From assembly GCA_036497945.1 (NCBI GenBank), contig DASXIN010000038.1:1-64000 (forward strand): a stretch of 64,000 nt of DNA, read 5' to 3'. Positions 1 to 9,658 of this stretch are shown in pieces. The notes below the pieces were generated by a model, which ran no database searches, was not told the origin of the DNA, and saw nothing but the letters and a program-made list of their open reading frames with translations. The DNA is from RYN-230 sp036497945 (GTDB taxonomy: Bacteria; Actinomycetota; Actinomycetes; Streptosporangiales; Streptosporangiaceae). Position numbers and translations under genes: made by a program. Numbering within the stretch: the first letter of the stretch is position 1; every line of letters starts with the position of its first letter.

Positions 1-124
1 AGGTTGCTCACGTGTTACTCACCCGTTCGCCGCTCGAGTACCCCGAAGGGCCTTTCCGCTCGACTTGCATGTGTTAAGCACGCCGCCAGCGTTCGTCCTG
101 AGCCAGGATCAAACTCTCCGTTGA
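1..124 (-). rRNA. rrs: 16S ribosomal RNA, 5' end (partial)
   Basis: The minus strand reads AGAGTTTGATCCTGGCTCAG near its start (plus 98-117), followed by GACGAACGCTGGCGGCGTGC, the invariant 5' domain of bacterial 16S rRNA. Counting back from E. coli position 8 puts the mature 5' end near 124. Only about the first 124 bases are present; the rest of the rRNA operon runs off the left edge. The V1 loop and the GAACGGGTGAGTAACACGTGAG stretch are of actinobacterial type. Confidence 0.97.
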
Positions 125-289
125 TGTCTATATGCAACCGCTCACGTTGGAGCGGGAGCAGACAAAAGGAGTGCCTTGAAAAGCAGCTAATGCCGCCATC
201 AAGGCGATCTTGGCATCCGCAAGTGAGGTACTGGACCGTCGCCGGCCAGCCCCACTGACGGGGTTTTGTGCATGTGCACTGGCTTTTAG

Positions 290-310
290 CACGCTGTTGA
301 GTTCTCAAGG
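290..310 (-). promoter_or_regulatory. rRNA leader boxA-like antitermination motif
   Basis: The minus strand reads CTTGAGAACTCAACAGCGTG about 165 bases upstream of the 16S 5' end. The TTTGAGAACTCAACAGCGTG type of element is a familiar conserved part of actinobacterial pre-rRNA leaders and is thought to act in antitermination and/or processing. Placement between promoter and 16S fits. Function is inferred from family knowledge. Confidence 0.75.
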
Positions 311-362
311 AGCGGACGCACACCATCACTCGGCTCTCGCCGGGTTCCGGGGCAACCCTTCT

Positions 363-391
363 AACTTACCCGCAAGCTCCTGGCCTGTCAA
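363..391 (-). promoter_or_regulatory. rRNA operon promoter, downstream copy
   Basis: On the minus strand, -35 TTGACA (plus 386-391) is followed after exactly 17 bases by -10 TAAGTT (plus 363-368). This is a strong housekeeping-sigma promoter facing the 16S gene, about 240 bases upstream of the mature rRNA and just upstream of the boxA-like motif. Confidence 0.75.
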
Positions 392-563
392 ACCCCGCTC
401 TGCGGGATTCAACTAGCCTGCCAACTTGCGGCCAGCTTCAGCTTACCTGCGGTTCGGGACCACCCGTGTCCGGGCTCCGTCCCGCAAGCTGTGTTGCTCG
501 CTTCTGGCTGATCCGAGGAGGCTGGTCCGCCAGCGGCGTTCCGTGTCCCTCGGGGCAGGTGAA

Positions 564-592
564 ACATTAGGCAGCAAAGCGGTTTCCGTCAA
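564..592 (-). promoter_or_regulatory. rRNA operon promoter, upstream copy
   Basis: A second minus-strand promoter: -35 TTGACG (plus 587-592), a 17-base spacer and -10 TAATGT (plus 564-569). Multiple tandem promoters are the rule for actinomycete rrn operons, so a two-promoter arrangement with the one at 363-391 is expected. Confidence 0.7.
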
Positions 593-716
593 ATCGACGC
601 TTCCCGCGCCGGTCACCGCCAGTTCACCTGCGCGCTGACCTGCGCAGCAAGGTCTCCAGCGACCCACCGCAGGCGTACCGCTAACCCCGCTTCGCCGTCC
701 CGGGAGCAAAAATCCG

Positions 717-757
717 GCAGAAAAATTCCTGACCGGCCCAGCAGAAAATTCCCGACC
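717..757 (-). repeat. AT-rich direct repeat upstream of the rRNA promoters
   Basis: On the minus strand GGTCGGGAATTTTCTGC (plus 741-757) and GGTCAGGAATTTTTCTGC (plus 717-734) form two near-identical units starting 23-24 bases apart, with a weaker third A-tract at about 706-715. They lie about 130 bases above the upstream promoter in otherwise GC-rich DNA. They may be binding sites or curved upstream DNA; no factor can be named from sequence. Confidence 0.5.
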
Positions 758-1013
758 AGCTTGGCCCATGCATAGCCAGGAGCCAGAGCTGGAGTCTGCG
801 GCCAGCCCGCCGGATCTGCAGGACGGCGTGTGGGCCCCGGACTCGCTGTGCTGCCCGGCACCGGCCTACGGGCACCGGGCTGGGACCAGGAAACCCGCTC
901 CAGTCCCGGACCATCACGATTGGCGGGGAGATCATCGCGGCGGCGCCCAGGCTACTGATGGGCCCTGGCAGGCCAACGTGAATATTGTCACGCAAAGCGG
1001 CTGCTGTTTCTGC

Positions 1014-1054
1014 ACTGGCGACGCCCCGGGCGGGACTGGCGACGCCCCGGGCGG
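1014..1054. repeat. Two-copy 21-bp tandem repeat
   Basis: ACTGGCGACGCCCCGGGCGG occurs at 1014-1033 and again at 1035-1054, in the non-coding DNA between tyrS and the rRNA promoters. Only two copies; no function evident. Confidence 0.8.
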
Positions 1055-1127
1055 CCGGTGAACCCGTGGCGGTGGGGATGACGGACCGAGGGGCTGAACC
1101 GGCCGGTGAGCCGGAGCGGCCCGGGGA

Positions 1128-2492
1128 TCAGCCCCGGACGACCTCGACGCCGCCGACGGTGCGCTTGCCCCGCCTCAGCACCAGGAACCGGCCGTGCAGC
1201 AGATCGGCCGCCCCGGGCCGGGCGTCCGGCTCGGTCACCTTGTGGTTGTTCAGGTAGGCGCCGCCCTCGGCGATGGCCCGCCGGGCGGCGGACTTGCTAG
1301 GCACCAGTCCGATCGCCGCCATCAGGTCGGCCACCGGAGGCAGGCCTGCGCCAGCCTCGACCACGATGACGAGCTCATCCGGCTCGCCGACGGCCGCGGA
1401 CCGTACGGGGACGAGCTCGGCGACGAGTTCGGCGACGGGCACGCGCACGGTCCGGTGCGGGATCTCGGCGATGGCGGCCCCGAGCGTTTCCTCGTCCACA
1501 GCGGCCAGGTCACCCTGGCCGAACAGGGCGTGGCTGGCCGCGATGGCCTTCTCCGTCTCGGCCGGGCCGTGCACCAGTTCGGTCACCTCGGCGGCCAGCA
1601 CCCGCTGCGCCATCCGGGCGGCGGGCCGCTCGCGGATCTGCTGCTCCAGCTCGTCGATCTCGCCGCGGGACCGGAAGGTGAACACCCGGAGCAGGCCGGG
1701 CACCTCCTCGTCGGCCCGGTTCACCCAGAACTGGTAGAACGCGTACGGGCTCATCAGGTCGGCGCTGATCCAGATCGCGCCGCCCTCGGTCTTGCCGTAC
1801 TTGGTCCCATCCGGCTTGGTGATCAGCGGGGTGGCCAGCGCGTGCACCGCGGCCCCGTCCACCCGGCGGATCAGGTCCACCCCGGACACCAGGTTGCCCC
1901 ACTGGTCGCTGCCGCCGACCTGCAGCGTGCAGCCATGCCGGCGGTACAGCTCCAGGAAGTCGTTGGCCTGCAGCACCTGGTAGCTGAACTCGGTGTAGCT
2001 GATCCCGCCCGCCTCCAGCCGGGCCTTGACCGACTCACGGCCGAGCATCTGGTTCACCGGGAAGTGCTTGCCGATGTCGCGGAGGAACTCCAGCGCGGAC
2101 AGCGGCTCGGTCCAGTCCAGGTTGCTGACGACCAGCGCACCGGTAGGACCAGCCGAGAAGTCGAGGAACCGGGACACCTCACCGCGGATCCGGTCCACCC
2201 AGCCGGCCACCATCTCGCGGGAGTTGAGCACCCGCTCCACCGACTTGCCACTGGGATCCCCGATCAGCCCGGTCGCCCCGCCGACCAGCGCGATCGGCCG
2301 GTGCCCGGCCTGCTGCAGGCGGCGCAGCGTGAGCAGTAGGACCAGGTTCCCGATGTGCAGCCCGGGGGCAGTGGGGTCGAAGCCGCCATACACCGTGACC
2401 GGGCCAGCGTCGAGCACCTTGCGCAGCTCGTCGGGGTCGGTGGACAGCGCGATGAGCCCGCGCCAGGTCAGCTCGTCGATGATGTCGGTCAC
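1128..2492 (-). CDS. tyrS: Tyrosyl-tRNA synthetase
   Basis: Class I aminoacyl-tRNA synthetase charging tRNA-Tyr in the cytoplasm. The 454-residue protein has the HIGH-type motif as HIGN at residues 46-49 after YGGFDPTAPGL, a KMSKS-type GTKYGKT loop near residue 230, and a C-terminal S4 RNA-binding domain over roughly the last 70 residues, which is the usual TyrS layout. The frame is open further upstream, but the GTG at 2492 is chosen because it starts the conserved TDIIDELTWRGL and overlaps the stop of the upstream DNA glycosylase gene as GTGA, suggesting coupling. It is the last gene before the rRNA operon. Confidence 0.97.
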   Translation of the reverse strand: MTDIIDELTWRGLIALSTDPDELRKVLDAGPVTVYGGFDPTAPGLHIGNLVLLLTLRRLQQAGHRPIALVGGATGLIGDPSGKSVERVLNSREMVAGWVDRIRGEVSRFLDFSAGPTGALVVSNLDWTEPLSALEFLRDIGKHFPVNQMLGRESVKARLEAGGISYTEFSYQVLQANDFLELYRRHGCTLQVGGSDQWGNLVSGVDLIRRVDGAAVHALATPLITKPDGTKYGKTEGGAIWISADLMSPYAFYQFWVNRADEEVPGLLRVFTFRSRGEIDELEQQIRERPAARMAQRVLAAEVTELVHGPAETEKAIAASHALFGQGDLAAVDEETLGAAIAEIPHRTVRVPVAELVAELVPVRSAAVGEPDELVIVVEAGAGLPPVADLMAAIGLVPSKSAARRAIAEGGAYLNNHKVTEPDARPGAADLLHGRFLVLRRGKRTVGGVEVVRG

Positions 2493-3178
2493 CGGCTCAT
2501 CGTGCCATCTTCGCCGGCCGAAGGTGAAACCGCTTTGGCCTGGGCCCGCGGTACATGCGGCCGGTACACCGAGACGGTCGGGTCCCCAGTCAGCCAGAAT
2601 CGCCAGGGCCATTCCGCCGCCCTGGCGATGCCCACCCGCGGGCCTTGGCTGATCTGGCCAGGGTCGCCAGCGACGGTCCCGGCCCGGATCCGCAGCGGGG
2701 ACGACGGATCGACCACGTCGAGCCCGTTCTGCGCCCGGTCGATGCCGAGCGCCTGGCACAGCCGGGCCGGCCCGCGGGCCAGTTCCCGTTCAGTGATCGA
2801 AGACGGCCGGGCCCGCCCGGCCGCCCGGCGCGCCACGGCCAGCGGCACCCCGTCGATCACCTGCCCGGCCCGGATCAGCACCGCGGACGCGGTGCCGGGC
2901 GGCAGGCAGACCAGGTTGACGCACCAGTGCATGCCATAGGTGAAGTACACGTACGAATGCCCCGGCGGGCCGAACATGACCGCGTTCCGCGCGGTCCGGC
3001 CCCGGTAGGAATGCGAGGCCGGGTCGACCGCGCCCTCGTACGCCTCGACCTCGGTGAGCCGGCACGCCACCAGCCCCTCGGCCGTCTCATGCTCTAGCAC
3101 GCAGCCGAGTAGCTGCGGCGCCACCTGCAGCGAGTGGCGGGCGAAGAACTCCCGCGGCAGCAGCGCACCGGACTCCAC
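2489..3178 (-). CDS. 3-methyladenine DNA glycosylase, AAG/MPG family
   Basis: Base-excision repair enzyme that removes alkylated purines such as 3-methyladenine and possibly hypoxanthine. The 229-residue protein starts PREFFARHSLQVAPQLLG and carries EVEAYEG with the expected catalytic Glu, SHSYRGRTARNAVMFG, and YFTYGMHWCVN with the DNA-intercalating Tyr region of the family. GTG 3178 is chosen: it lies right after the argH stop (3181-3183) and gives the usual family length; a frame extending into argH is open but unlikely to be used. It sits between argH and tyrS in one run with overlaps, so it is probably co-transcribed. Confidence 0.93.
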   Translation of the reverse strand: MESGALLPREFFARHSLQVAPQLLGCVLEHETAEGLVACRLTEVEAYEGAVDPASHSYRGRTARNAVMFGPPGHSYVYFTYGMHWCVNLVCLPPGTASAVLIRAGQVIDGVPLAVARRAAGRARPSSITERELARGPARLCQALGIDRAQNGLDVVDPSSPLRIRAGTVAGDPGQISQGPRVGIARAAEWPWRFWLTGDPTVSVYRPHVPRAQAKAVSPSAGEDGTMSR

Positions 3179-3180
3179 GG

Positions 3181-4599
3181 TCAGCGCGCCGCCCAGGCCG
3201 CGTGCTCGTCCACCACCGCACGCAACGCCACCAACTGCTCGGCGACCCGCTCCGGTGCGGTGCCGCCCGGCGCCTTCCGTGCGGCCAGTGCGCCCTGCAC
3301 GGACAGCACCTCGCGAATGTCCGGGGTGAGGTACTCGGAGATCTTGGCCAGGTCCTCGTCGGTCACGTCGGGCAGGTCGCAGTCGTGTACCTGGCACCAC
3401 ACCACCAGGTGACCGACCACCTCGTGCGCCTCGCGGAACGGCACCCCGCGCCGGACGAGCAGTTCCGCCAGGTCGGTGGCCAGTGAGAAGCCGGTACTCG
3501 CACCAGCTGAGAGGCGTTCGGCATGAATATTCATGGTGGCCACCAGGCCGGCCATCGCGGGCAGCACGACCAGCAGGGTGTCCACCGCGTCGAACACCGG
3601 TTCCTTGTCCTCCTGCAGGTCGCGGTCGTAGCTCAGCGGCAGGCCCTTGAGCGCGACCAGCAGGCCGGTCAGGCCGCCGATGAGCCGGCCGGCCTTGCCC
3701 CGGGCCAGCTCGGCCACGTCCGGGTTCTTCTTCTGCGGCATGATCGAGGAGCCGGTGGCGTAGGCGTCGTCGATCTCCACCCAGCCGAACTCGGACGTGG
3801 ACCAGAGCACGATCTCCTCGCCCAGCCGGGACAGGTGCACGCCGAGCAGCGCCGCCGCGAAGCAGAACTCGGCCGCGAAGTCCCGGTCGCTCACCGCGTC
3901 CATGGAGTTCTCCGCGGCACGGTCGAAGCCCAGCTCGGCGGCGACCGCCTCCGGGTCCAGCGGCAGTGACGAGCCGGCCAGCGCGCCCGCGCCGAGCGGG
4001 CTGACCGCGGCCCGCTTGTCCCAGTCCCGGAGCCGGCTGACGTCCCGGGCCAGCGCCTGGCCGTGCGCCAGCAACTGGTGCCCGAACACCACCGGCTGCG
4101 CGTGCTGCAGGTGGGTCATGCCCGGGGCCGGCGTATGCACGTGCTGCTCGGCCTGGGCCAGCAGCGCGGTCTCCAGCTCGGCGACCCGGGACACCACCCG
4201 CCGGACGTGGTCCCGCAGGTACAGCCGCAGGTCGGTGGCGATCTGGTCGTTGCGGCTGCGGCCGGCCCGCAGCTTGCCGCCGAGCGCGCCGACCCGTTCC
4301 AGCAGGCCGCGTTCCAGCGCGGTGTGCACGTCTTCGTCGGCCACCGTGGGCCGGAAGCTGCCGTCCTGGCAGGCCGCGTCCAGGCTGTCCAGCGCGGCGA
4401 GCAGCCGGTCCAGCTCGGCGTCAGAGAGCAGCCCGGCCCGGTGCAGCACCCTGGTGTGCGCCCGGGAGGCGAGCAGGTCGTAGCGGGCCAGCCGCCAGTC
4501 GAACTGGACGCTCACCGACAGCCGGGCCAGCGCCTCGGCCGGGCTGGACCCGAACCGGCCGCCCCACAGCCGGGTCGGCGTGCGTTCCTCGTCTGCCAC
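3181..4599 (-). CDS. argH: Argininosuccinate lyase
   Basis: Splits argininosuccinate into arginine and fumarate, the last step of arginine synthesis. The 472-residue protein begins LWGGRFGSSPAEAL, keeps the fumarase-superfamily signature SSIMPQKKNPD near residue 286, and has family-typical length. GTG 4599 is preferred over ATG 4614 because GGAGAGGA lies just in front of it, at about 4603-4611. argG, usually just upstream, is missing here; the neighbour is argR, 128 bases upstream. A 2-base gap to the DNA glycosylase gene suggests read-through into mpg and tyrS. Confidence 0.96.
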   Translation of the reverse strand: MADEERTPTRLWGGRFGSSPAEALARLSVSVQFDWRLARYDLLASRAHTRVLHRAGLLSDAELDRLLAALDSLDAACQDGSFRPTVADEDVHTALERGLLERVGALGGKLRAGRSRNDQIATDLRLYLRDHVRRVVSRVAELETALLAQAEQHVHTPAPGMTHLQHAQPVVFGHQLLAHGQALARDVSRLRDWDKRAAVSPLGAGALAGSSLPLDPEAVAAELGFDRAAENSMDAVSDRDFAAEFCFAAALLGVHLSRLGEEIVLWSTSEFGWVEIDDAYATGSSIMPQKKNPDVAELARGKAGRLIGGLTGLLVALKGLPLSYDRDLQEDKEPVFDAVDTLLVVLPAMAGLVATMNIHAERLSAGASTGFSLATDLAELLVRRGVPFREAHEVVGHLVVWCQVHDCDLPDVTDEDLAKISEYLTPDIREVLSVQGALAARKAPGGTAPERVAEQLVALRAVVDEHAAWAAR

Positions 4600-4727
4600 C
4601 GCGTTCCTCTCCATCGCGTGCTGCGCTGCCCCGGAGTGCCCGTGCTGCCTGGGAATGCCCGTGCTGCCTGGGAATAGTAGTGCGGTCCCGGCACCGGGGG
4701 CACCGCACCGGTGATCGAGCGCGGCGG

Positions 4728-5386
4728 TCAGGCCCGCCGCTCGGCGATCCGGAGCAGCGCGCGGGCCACGTCCTGGCCGCCGGCCGGCTCCCGGGTGATG
4801 ACCAGCACGGTGTCGTCGCCGGCCACGGTGCCCAGGATGGTCGGCCAGGCCGCGTGGTCGATGGCCGAGGCCACCAGCTGCGCCGCCCCGGCCGGGGTGC
4901 GCAGCACGACCAGGTTCGCGCTCGGTTCGGCGCTGAGCAGGAAGTCGGCCGCGATCCGGGCCAGCCGGCTGGGCGGCTCGCGGTCCGGCCCGCTGGCCGC
5001 ACCCTGGCCCGCGCCGGACGCCGGCCCGGAACCGCCGCGCCCGGCCAGCGGGCCGAGGCCGCCGCGTACCCCAGCGGGCACCCCGGGCCGGCCGCGCCGC
5101 GGTTCCGTCGATCCGGCCAGCGCGCCGGCCAGCCCGCCGGGCCGGGAGCCGGGGCCGCCCGGCTCGCCGGGCAGCGCGTAGACCAGCGCACCGTCCGGCC
5201 CGCGCAGCCGCACCGCGCCCAGCTCGTCCAGGTCGCGGGACAGCGTGGCCTGGGTGACCTCCACCCCGTTCTGGGCCAGCAGCTGGGACAGCTCGTCCTG
5301 GGACCGCACCGCGGTGCGGGCCAGGATGGCGGTGATCTGGGCCTGCCGGGCCGTCTTGGTGACCGGGCTGACCGGGTTCACCGGCG

Positions 5387-5390
<4 letters not shown>
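4728..5390 (-). CDS. argR: Arginine repressor ArgR, with long linker
   Basis: Arginine-responsive repressor that binds ARG boxes such as the one in front of argC. Residues 1-75 form the winged-helix domain (QDELSQLLAQNGVEVTQATLSRDLDELGAVR). The C-terminal 70 residues hold the oligomerisation and arginine-binding domain with GTVAGDDTVLVI. Between them is a Gly/Pro/Arg-rich linker of about 65 residues, which makes the protein 220 residues against the usual 150-170. Start ATG 5390 overlaps the argF stop as ATGA. It is the last gene of argCJBDFR. Confidence 0.95.
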
Positions 5391-6309
<919 letters not shown>

Positions 6310-6313
<4 letters not shown>

Positions 6314-7530
6314 CGCGGACCCCCTCCGGCGGTGGCAGCTTCCGGTGAGGGTACCCCGGCCAGGATGGCGGGCAGCGCATCGAGGAACGCGGCCGCCTGG
6401 CTGGCCGTCAGGATCAGCGGCGGGGCCAGCCGGACCGCGTCCGGCTGCACGGGGTTGACCAGGAAGCCGGCCTGCCGGGCGGCGGCCGCCACGGCGGCGG
6501 CGGACGGGCTGGTCAGCACCGCGGCCAGCCACAGGCCGTGGCCGCGCACCCCAGCCAGCAGCGGATGGCGTACCGCGGCCAGCCCGTCGGCCAGCTGCTG
6601 GCCTACCGCGGCCGCCCGGGCCAGCAGCCCGTCGGCCTCGATCGTGTCCAGCACGGCCAGCGCGGCGGCGCAGGCCACCGGGTTGCCGCCGAACGTGCTG
6701 CCGTGGTCGCCTGGGCGCAGCACCGGGCCGGCTTCGCCCAGCCCGACGCAGGCGCCGATGGGCAGCCCGCCGCCCAGCCCTTTGGCCAGGGTGAGCACGT
6801 CCGGGCGGACCTGCTCGGGCTGATGCGCGAACCAGCTCCCGGTCCGGCCGATCCCGCTCTGGATCTCATCGAGCACCAGCAGCGCGCCCGCCGCGTCACA
6901 GGCCTCCCGGGCGGCGCGCAGGTAGCCGGGCGGCGGCGGCACCACGCCGCCCTCACCGAGGCAGGGCTCCAGGAACACAGCGGCCACGTCCGCCCGGGTA
7001 GCCGCCCGTAGCGCCGCCGCGTCGCCGTAGGGCACGAACCTGACGTCGAGGCCGAATGGGCCGAACGCCCGCCGGATGGAACTCTTGCCAGTCAGCGCGA
7101 GGGCGCCCAGGGTCCGGCCGTGGAAGCCACCCTCGGCCGCCACGAACACCGGGCGGGCCGGGCCCTGGGCACGGCGGACCAGCTTGATCGCGGCCTCGTT
7201 GGCCTCGGTGCCCGAGTTGCAGAAGAAGACCCGGCCAGGCGCGTCCAGCAGCGCCAGCAGGCGTTCGGCCAGCGCGATCTCGCCTTCGTGCAGGAACAGG
7301 TTCGAGGTGTGCGCGATCTGGCCGACCTGCCTGCTCACCGCGTCGACGATGGCCGGGTGGGCGTGCCCCAGTGAGCTCACCGCGATGCCCGCGATGAGGT
7401 CGGTGTACTCCCGCCCGTCGGCATCCCAGACCCGGCATCCCTCGCCGCGGGTGAGGGCGACCGGCGGGGTGCCGTAGTTGCCCATCAGCGCAGCCTCGAA
7501 CCGGGCCTGCAGCCGCTCCGTCGCAGTCAC
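6310..7530 (-). CDS. argD: Acetylornithine aminotransferase
   Basis: PLP enzyme that converts N-acetylglutamate semialdehyde to N-acetylornithine. The 406-residue protein shows the class III aminotransferase features: YTDLIAGIAVSSLGHAHP, FFCNSGTEANEAAIK, GGFHGRT, LVLDEIQSGIGRTG and LAKGLGGGLPIGA with the PLP lysine. Start GTG 7530 overlaps the argB stop as GTGA. Family-typical length with nothing missing. Confidence 0.97.
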
Positions 7531-8489
7531 TGGGTGGCCTCCTGTCCGGCGGCGGGATCGGGCACGACCATGGTGCCGATGCCGGAGTCGGTGAAGATCT
7601 CCAGCAGCACCGAGTGCGGCAGCCGGCCGTCGAGCACGTGCGCCTGCGGCACCCCGCCGCGGACCGCGCGCAGGCACGCCTCCATCTTCGGGATCATCCC
7701 GGCGCTCAGCCCGGGCAGCATGGCCGCCAGCTCGGCCGCGCTCAGCCGGCTGATCACCTCGCCGCGGCTGGCCCCGTCGCCGCCGCGCCAGTCCGGGTAC
7801 AGGCCCTCGACGTCGGTCAGCACGACCAGCTTGGCCGCGCCCAGCGCGACGGCCAGCGCGGCGGCGGCGGTGTCCGCGTTCACGTTGTACACCTCGCCGT
7901 GCACGCCCCGGGCGACGCTGGACACGACCGGCACCCGGCCGTCCCGCAGCAGCGCGAGCACCGCGCCCGGGTCCACCGCGTCGATCTCGCCGACCTGGCC
8001 GAGGTCCACCGGCTGGCCGTCCACGACGGCGCCGCGGCGGCGGGCGGTGAACAGGTTGGCGTCCTCCCCGGACATGCCGACGGCGAACGGGCCGTGCCGG
8101 TTGACCAGGCCGACCAGGTCCCGGTTGACCTGGCCGGTGAGCACCATGCGGACCACGTCCATGGCTTCCGGCGAGGTGACCCGCAGCCCGGCCTTGAACG
8201 TGCTGGGCACGCCGAGCCGGTCCAGCTGCGCGGAGATCTGCGGGCCGCCGCCGTGCACCACCACCGGGCGCAGCCCGGCGTGCCGGAGGAACACGACGTC
8301 CTGGGCGAACGCGTGCCGCAGGCCGTCGTCGGTCATCGCGGCGCCGCCGTACTTGAGCACCACGATCCGGCCGTGGAACCGGCTCAGCCAGGGCAGCGCC
8401 TCGATCAACGTGGCCGCCTTGGCCAGCGCGTCGTCCCGGCCGGGCGGTGCGCTCGGCGCGGGGCCGGGAAAATGAGCCGGTGCGGTCAC
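7527..8489 (-). CDS. argB: Acetylglutamate kinase
   Basis: Phosphorylates N-acetylglutamate, the usual feedback-controlled step of arginine synthesis. The 320-residue protein has the amino-acid kinase fold: IVVLKYGGAAM near residue 45, PVVVHGGGPQIS, and YNVNADTAAAALAVALGAAKLVVLTDVEGL. Start GTG 8489 overlaps the argJ stop as GTGA. The N-terminal 20 residues are Pro/Ala-rich and slightly longer than average. Confidence 0.97.
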   Translation of the reverse strand: MTAPAHFPGPAPSAPPGRDDALAKAATLIEALPWLSRFHGRIVVLKYGGAAMTDDGLRHAFAQDVVFLRHAGLRPVVVHGGGPQISAQLDRLGVPSTFKAGLRVTSPEAMDVVRMVLTGQVNRDLVGLVNRHGPFAVGMSGEDANLFTARRRGAVVDGQPVDLGQVGEIDAVDPGAVLALLRDGRVPVVSSVARGVHGEVYNVNADTAAAALAVALGAAKLVVLTDVEGLYPDWRGGDGASRGEVISRLSAAELAAMLPGLSAGMIPKMEACLRAVRGGVPQAHVLDGRLPHSVLLEIFTDSGIGTMVVPDPAAGQEATQ

Positions 8490-9658
8490 GTCGAGTAGGC
8501 CGAGTTCTCGTGCACGTAGGCCACGGTCAGATCGGTGGTGGCGATGGTGGCGGCGTGCGGCCCCGCGGACAGGTCCACGGTGATCGTCACCTGCCGCGGC
8601 CGCAGGTCCGCCTTGGCCCGGTCGTCACCCGGGCAGCCGTTGCGGCACACCCAGACGCCGTTGATGGCGACGCTCAGCCGGTCCGGCTCGAACACCGCGT
8701 CGGTGGTGCCCACCGCGGCGAGGACCCGGCCCCAGTTCGGGTCCTCCCCGCCGATGGCGCACTTAAGCAGGTTGGACCGGGCTACCGCGCGGCCCGCGGT
8801 GACCGCGTCCTGCTCGCTGGCCGCGCCGACCACCTCGACGGCGATCAGCTTGCTGGCGCCCTCCGCGTCCGCCTGCAGCTGACGGGCCAGGTCGGCGCAG
8901 ACCTCGGTCAGCCCGGCGGTGAACTCGGCCCGGTCCGGCACCGCCCCGGCGGCCCCGCTGGCCAGCAGCAGCACGGTGTCGTTGGTGGACATGCAGCCAT
9001 CGGTGTCCAGCCGGTCGAACGTCACCCGGGTGGCCTCGCGTAGCGCGCGGTCCAGCCCGCTGGCCGGCAGGTCGGCGTCGGTGGTCAGCACGCACAGCAT
9101 GGTGGCCAGGCCGGGAGCGAGCATGCCCGCGCCCTTGGCCATGCCGCCGATGGTGTAACCGGCCGCCCTGCCGAACGCGATCTTGCTCACCGTGTCGGTG
9201 GTCCGGATCGCGTCCGCCGCCGTGGTACCGCCGCTCCGGGACGCCTCGGCCAGCGCGGCGCCAAGCCCGCCGAGCAGCCGGTCCATCGGCAGCCGCTCGC
9301 CGATCAGGCCGGTCGAGCAGACGGCGATCTCACCGGCTGACCCGGCGGCCGCGCCGGGCTGCGTGCCGAGTGCCTGGGCCAGGCGTTCGGCCGTGGCGTG
9401 CGTGTCCTGGAAGCCGAGCGGGCCGGTGCAGGCGTTCGCGCCGCCGGAGTTGAGCGCTACCGCCCGGACCCGGCCGCCGCGGAGCACCTGCTGCGACCAC
9501 AGCACCGGGGCGGCCTTGACCCGGTTGCTGGTGAACACGCCGGCCGCAGCGCGGGAAGGCCCGTCGTTCAGCACCACCGCGACATCCCGCTCACCGGATG
9601 CCTTGAGCCCGGCGGCCACGCCGGCCGCGCGGAAGCCGAGCGGGGCGGTCACGCTCAC
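8486..9658 (-). CDS. argJ: Glutamate N-acetyltransferase / N-acetylornithine acetyltransferase
   Basis: Recycles the acetyl group from N-acetylornithine to glutamate. It is an Ntn-type enzyme that cleaves itself before the nucleophilic Thr. The 390-residue protein has KGAGMLAPGLATML with Thr186 in the expected position after Ala185. Start GTG 9658 overlaps the argC stop as GTGA. It has no argA-type domain, so whether it is mono- or bifunctional cannot be decided from sequence. Confidence 0.96.
   Translation of the reverse strand: MSVTAPLGFRAAGVAAGLKASGERDVAVVLNDGPSRAAAGVFTSNRVKAAPVLWSQQVLRGGRVRAVALNSGGANACTGPLGFQDTHATAERLAQALGTQPGAAAGSAGEIAVCSTGLIGERLPMDRLLGGLGAALAEASRSGGTTAADAIRTTDTVSKIAFGRAAGYTIGGMAKGAGMLAPGLATMLCVLTTDADLPASGLDRALREATRVTFDRLDTDGCMSTNDTVLLLASGAAGAVPDRAEFTAGLTEVCADLARQLQADAEGASKLIAVEVVGAASEQDAVTAGRAVARSNLLKCAIGGEDPNWGRVLAAVGTTDAVFEPDRLSVAINGVWVCRNGCPGDDRAKADLRPRQVTITVDLSAGPHAATIATTDLTVAYVHENSAYST

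Larger units (their letters stand above)
125..1127. other. Non-coding rRNA promoter and leader region
   Basis: About 1 kb without a convincing gene. It holds the 16S leader, the boxA-like element, two promoters, the AT-rich repeats and a short tandem repeat, all listed separately. The open frames in it lack ribosome sites and recognisable domains. A GC hairpin (CCGGGG, loop, CCCCGG at 1121-1137) has the tyrS stop codon in its loop and may help end the tyrS transcript, though no U-tract follows. No tRNA was seen. Confidence 0.7.
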
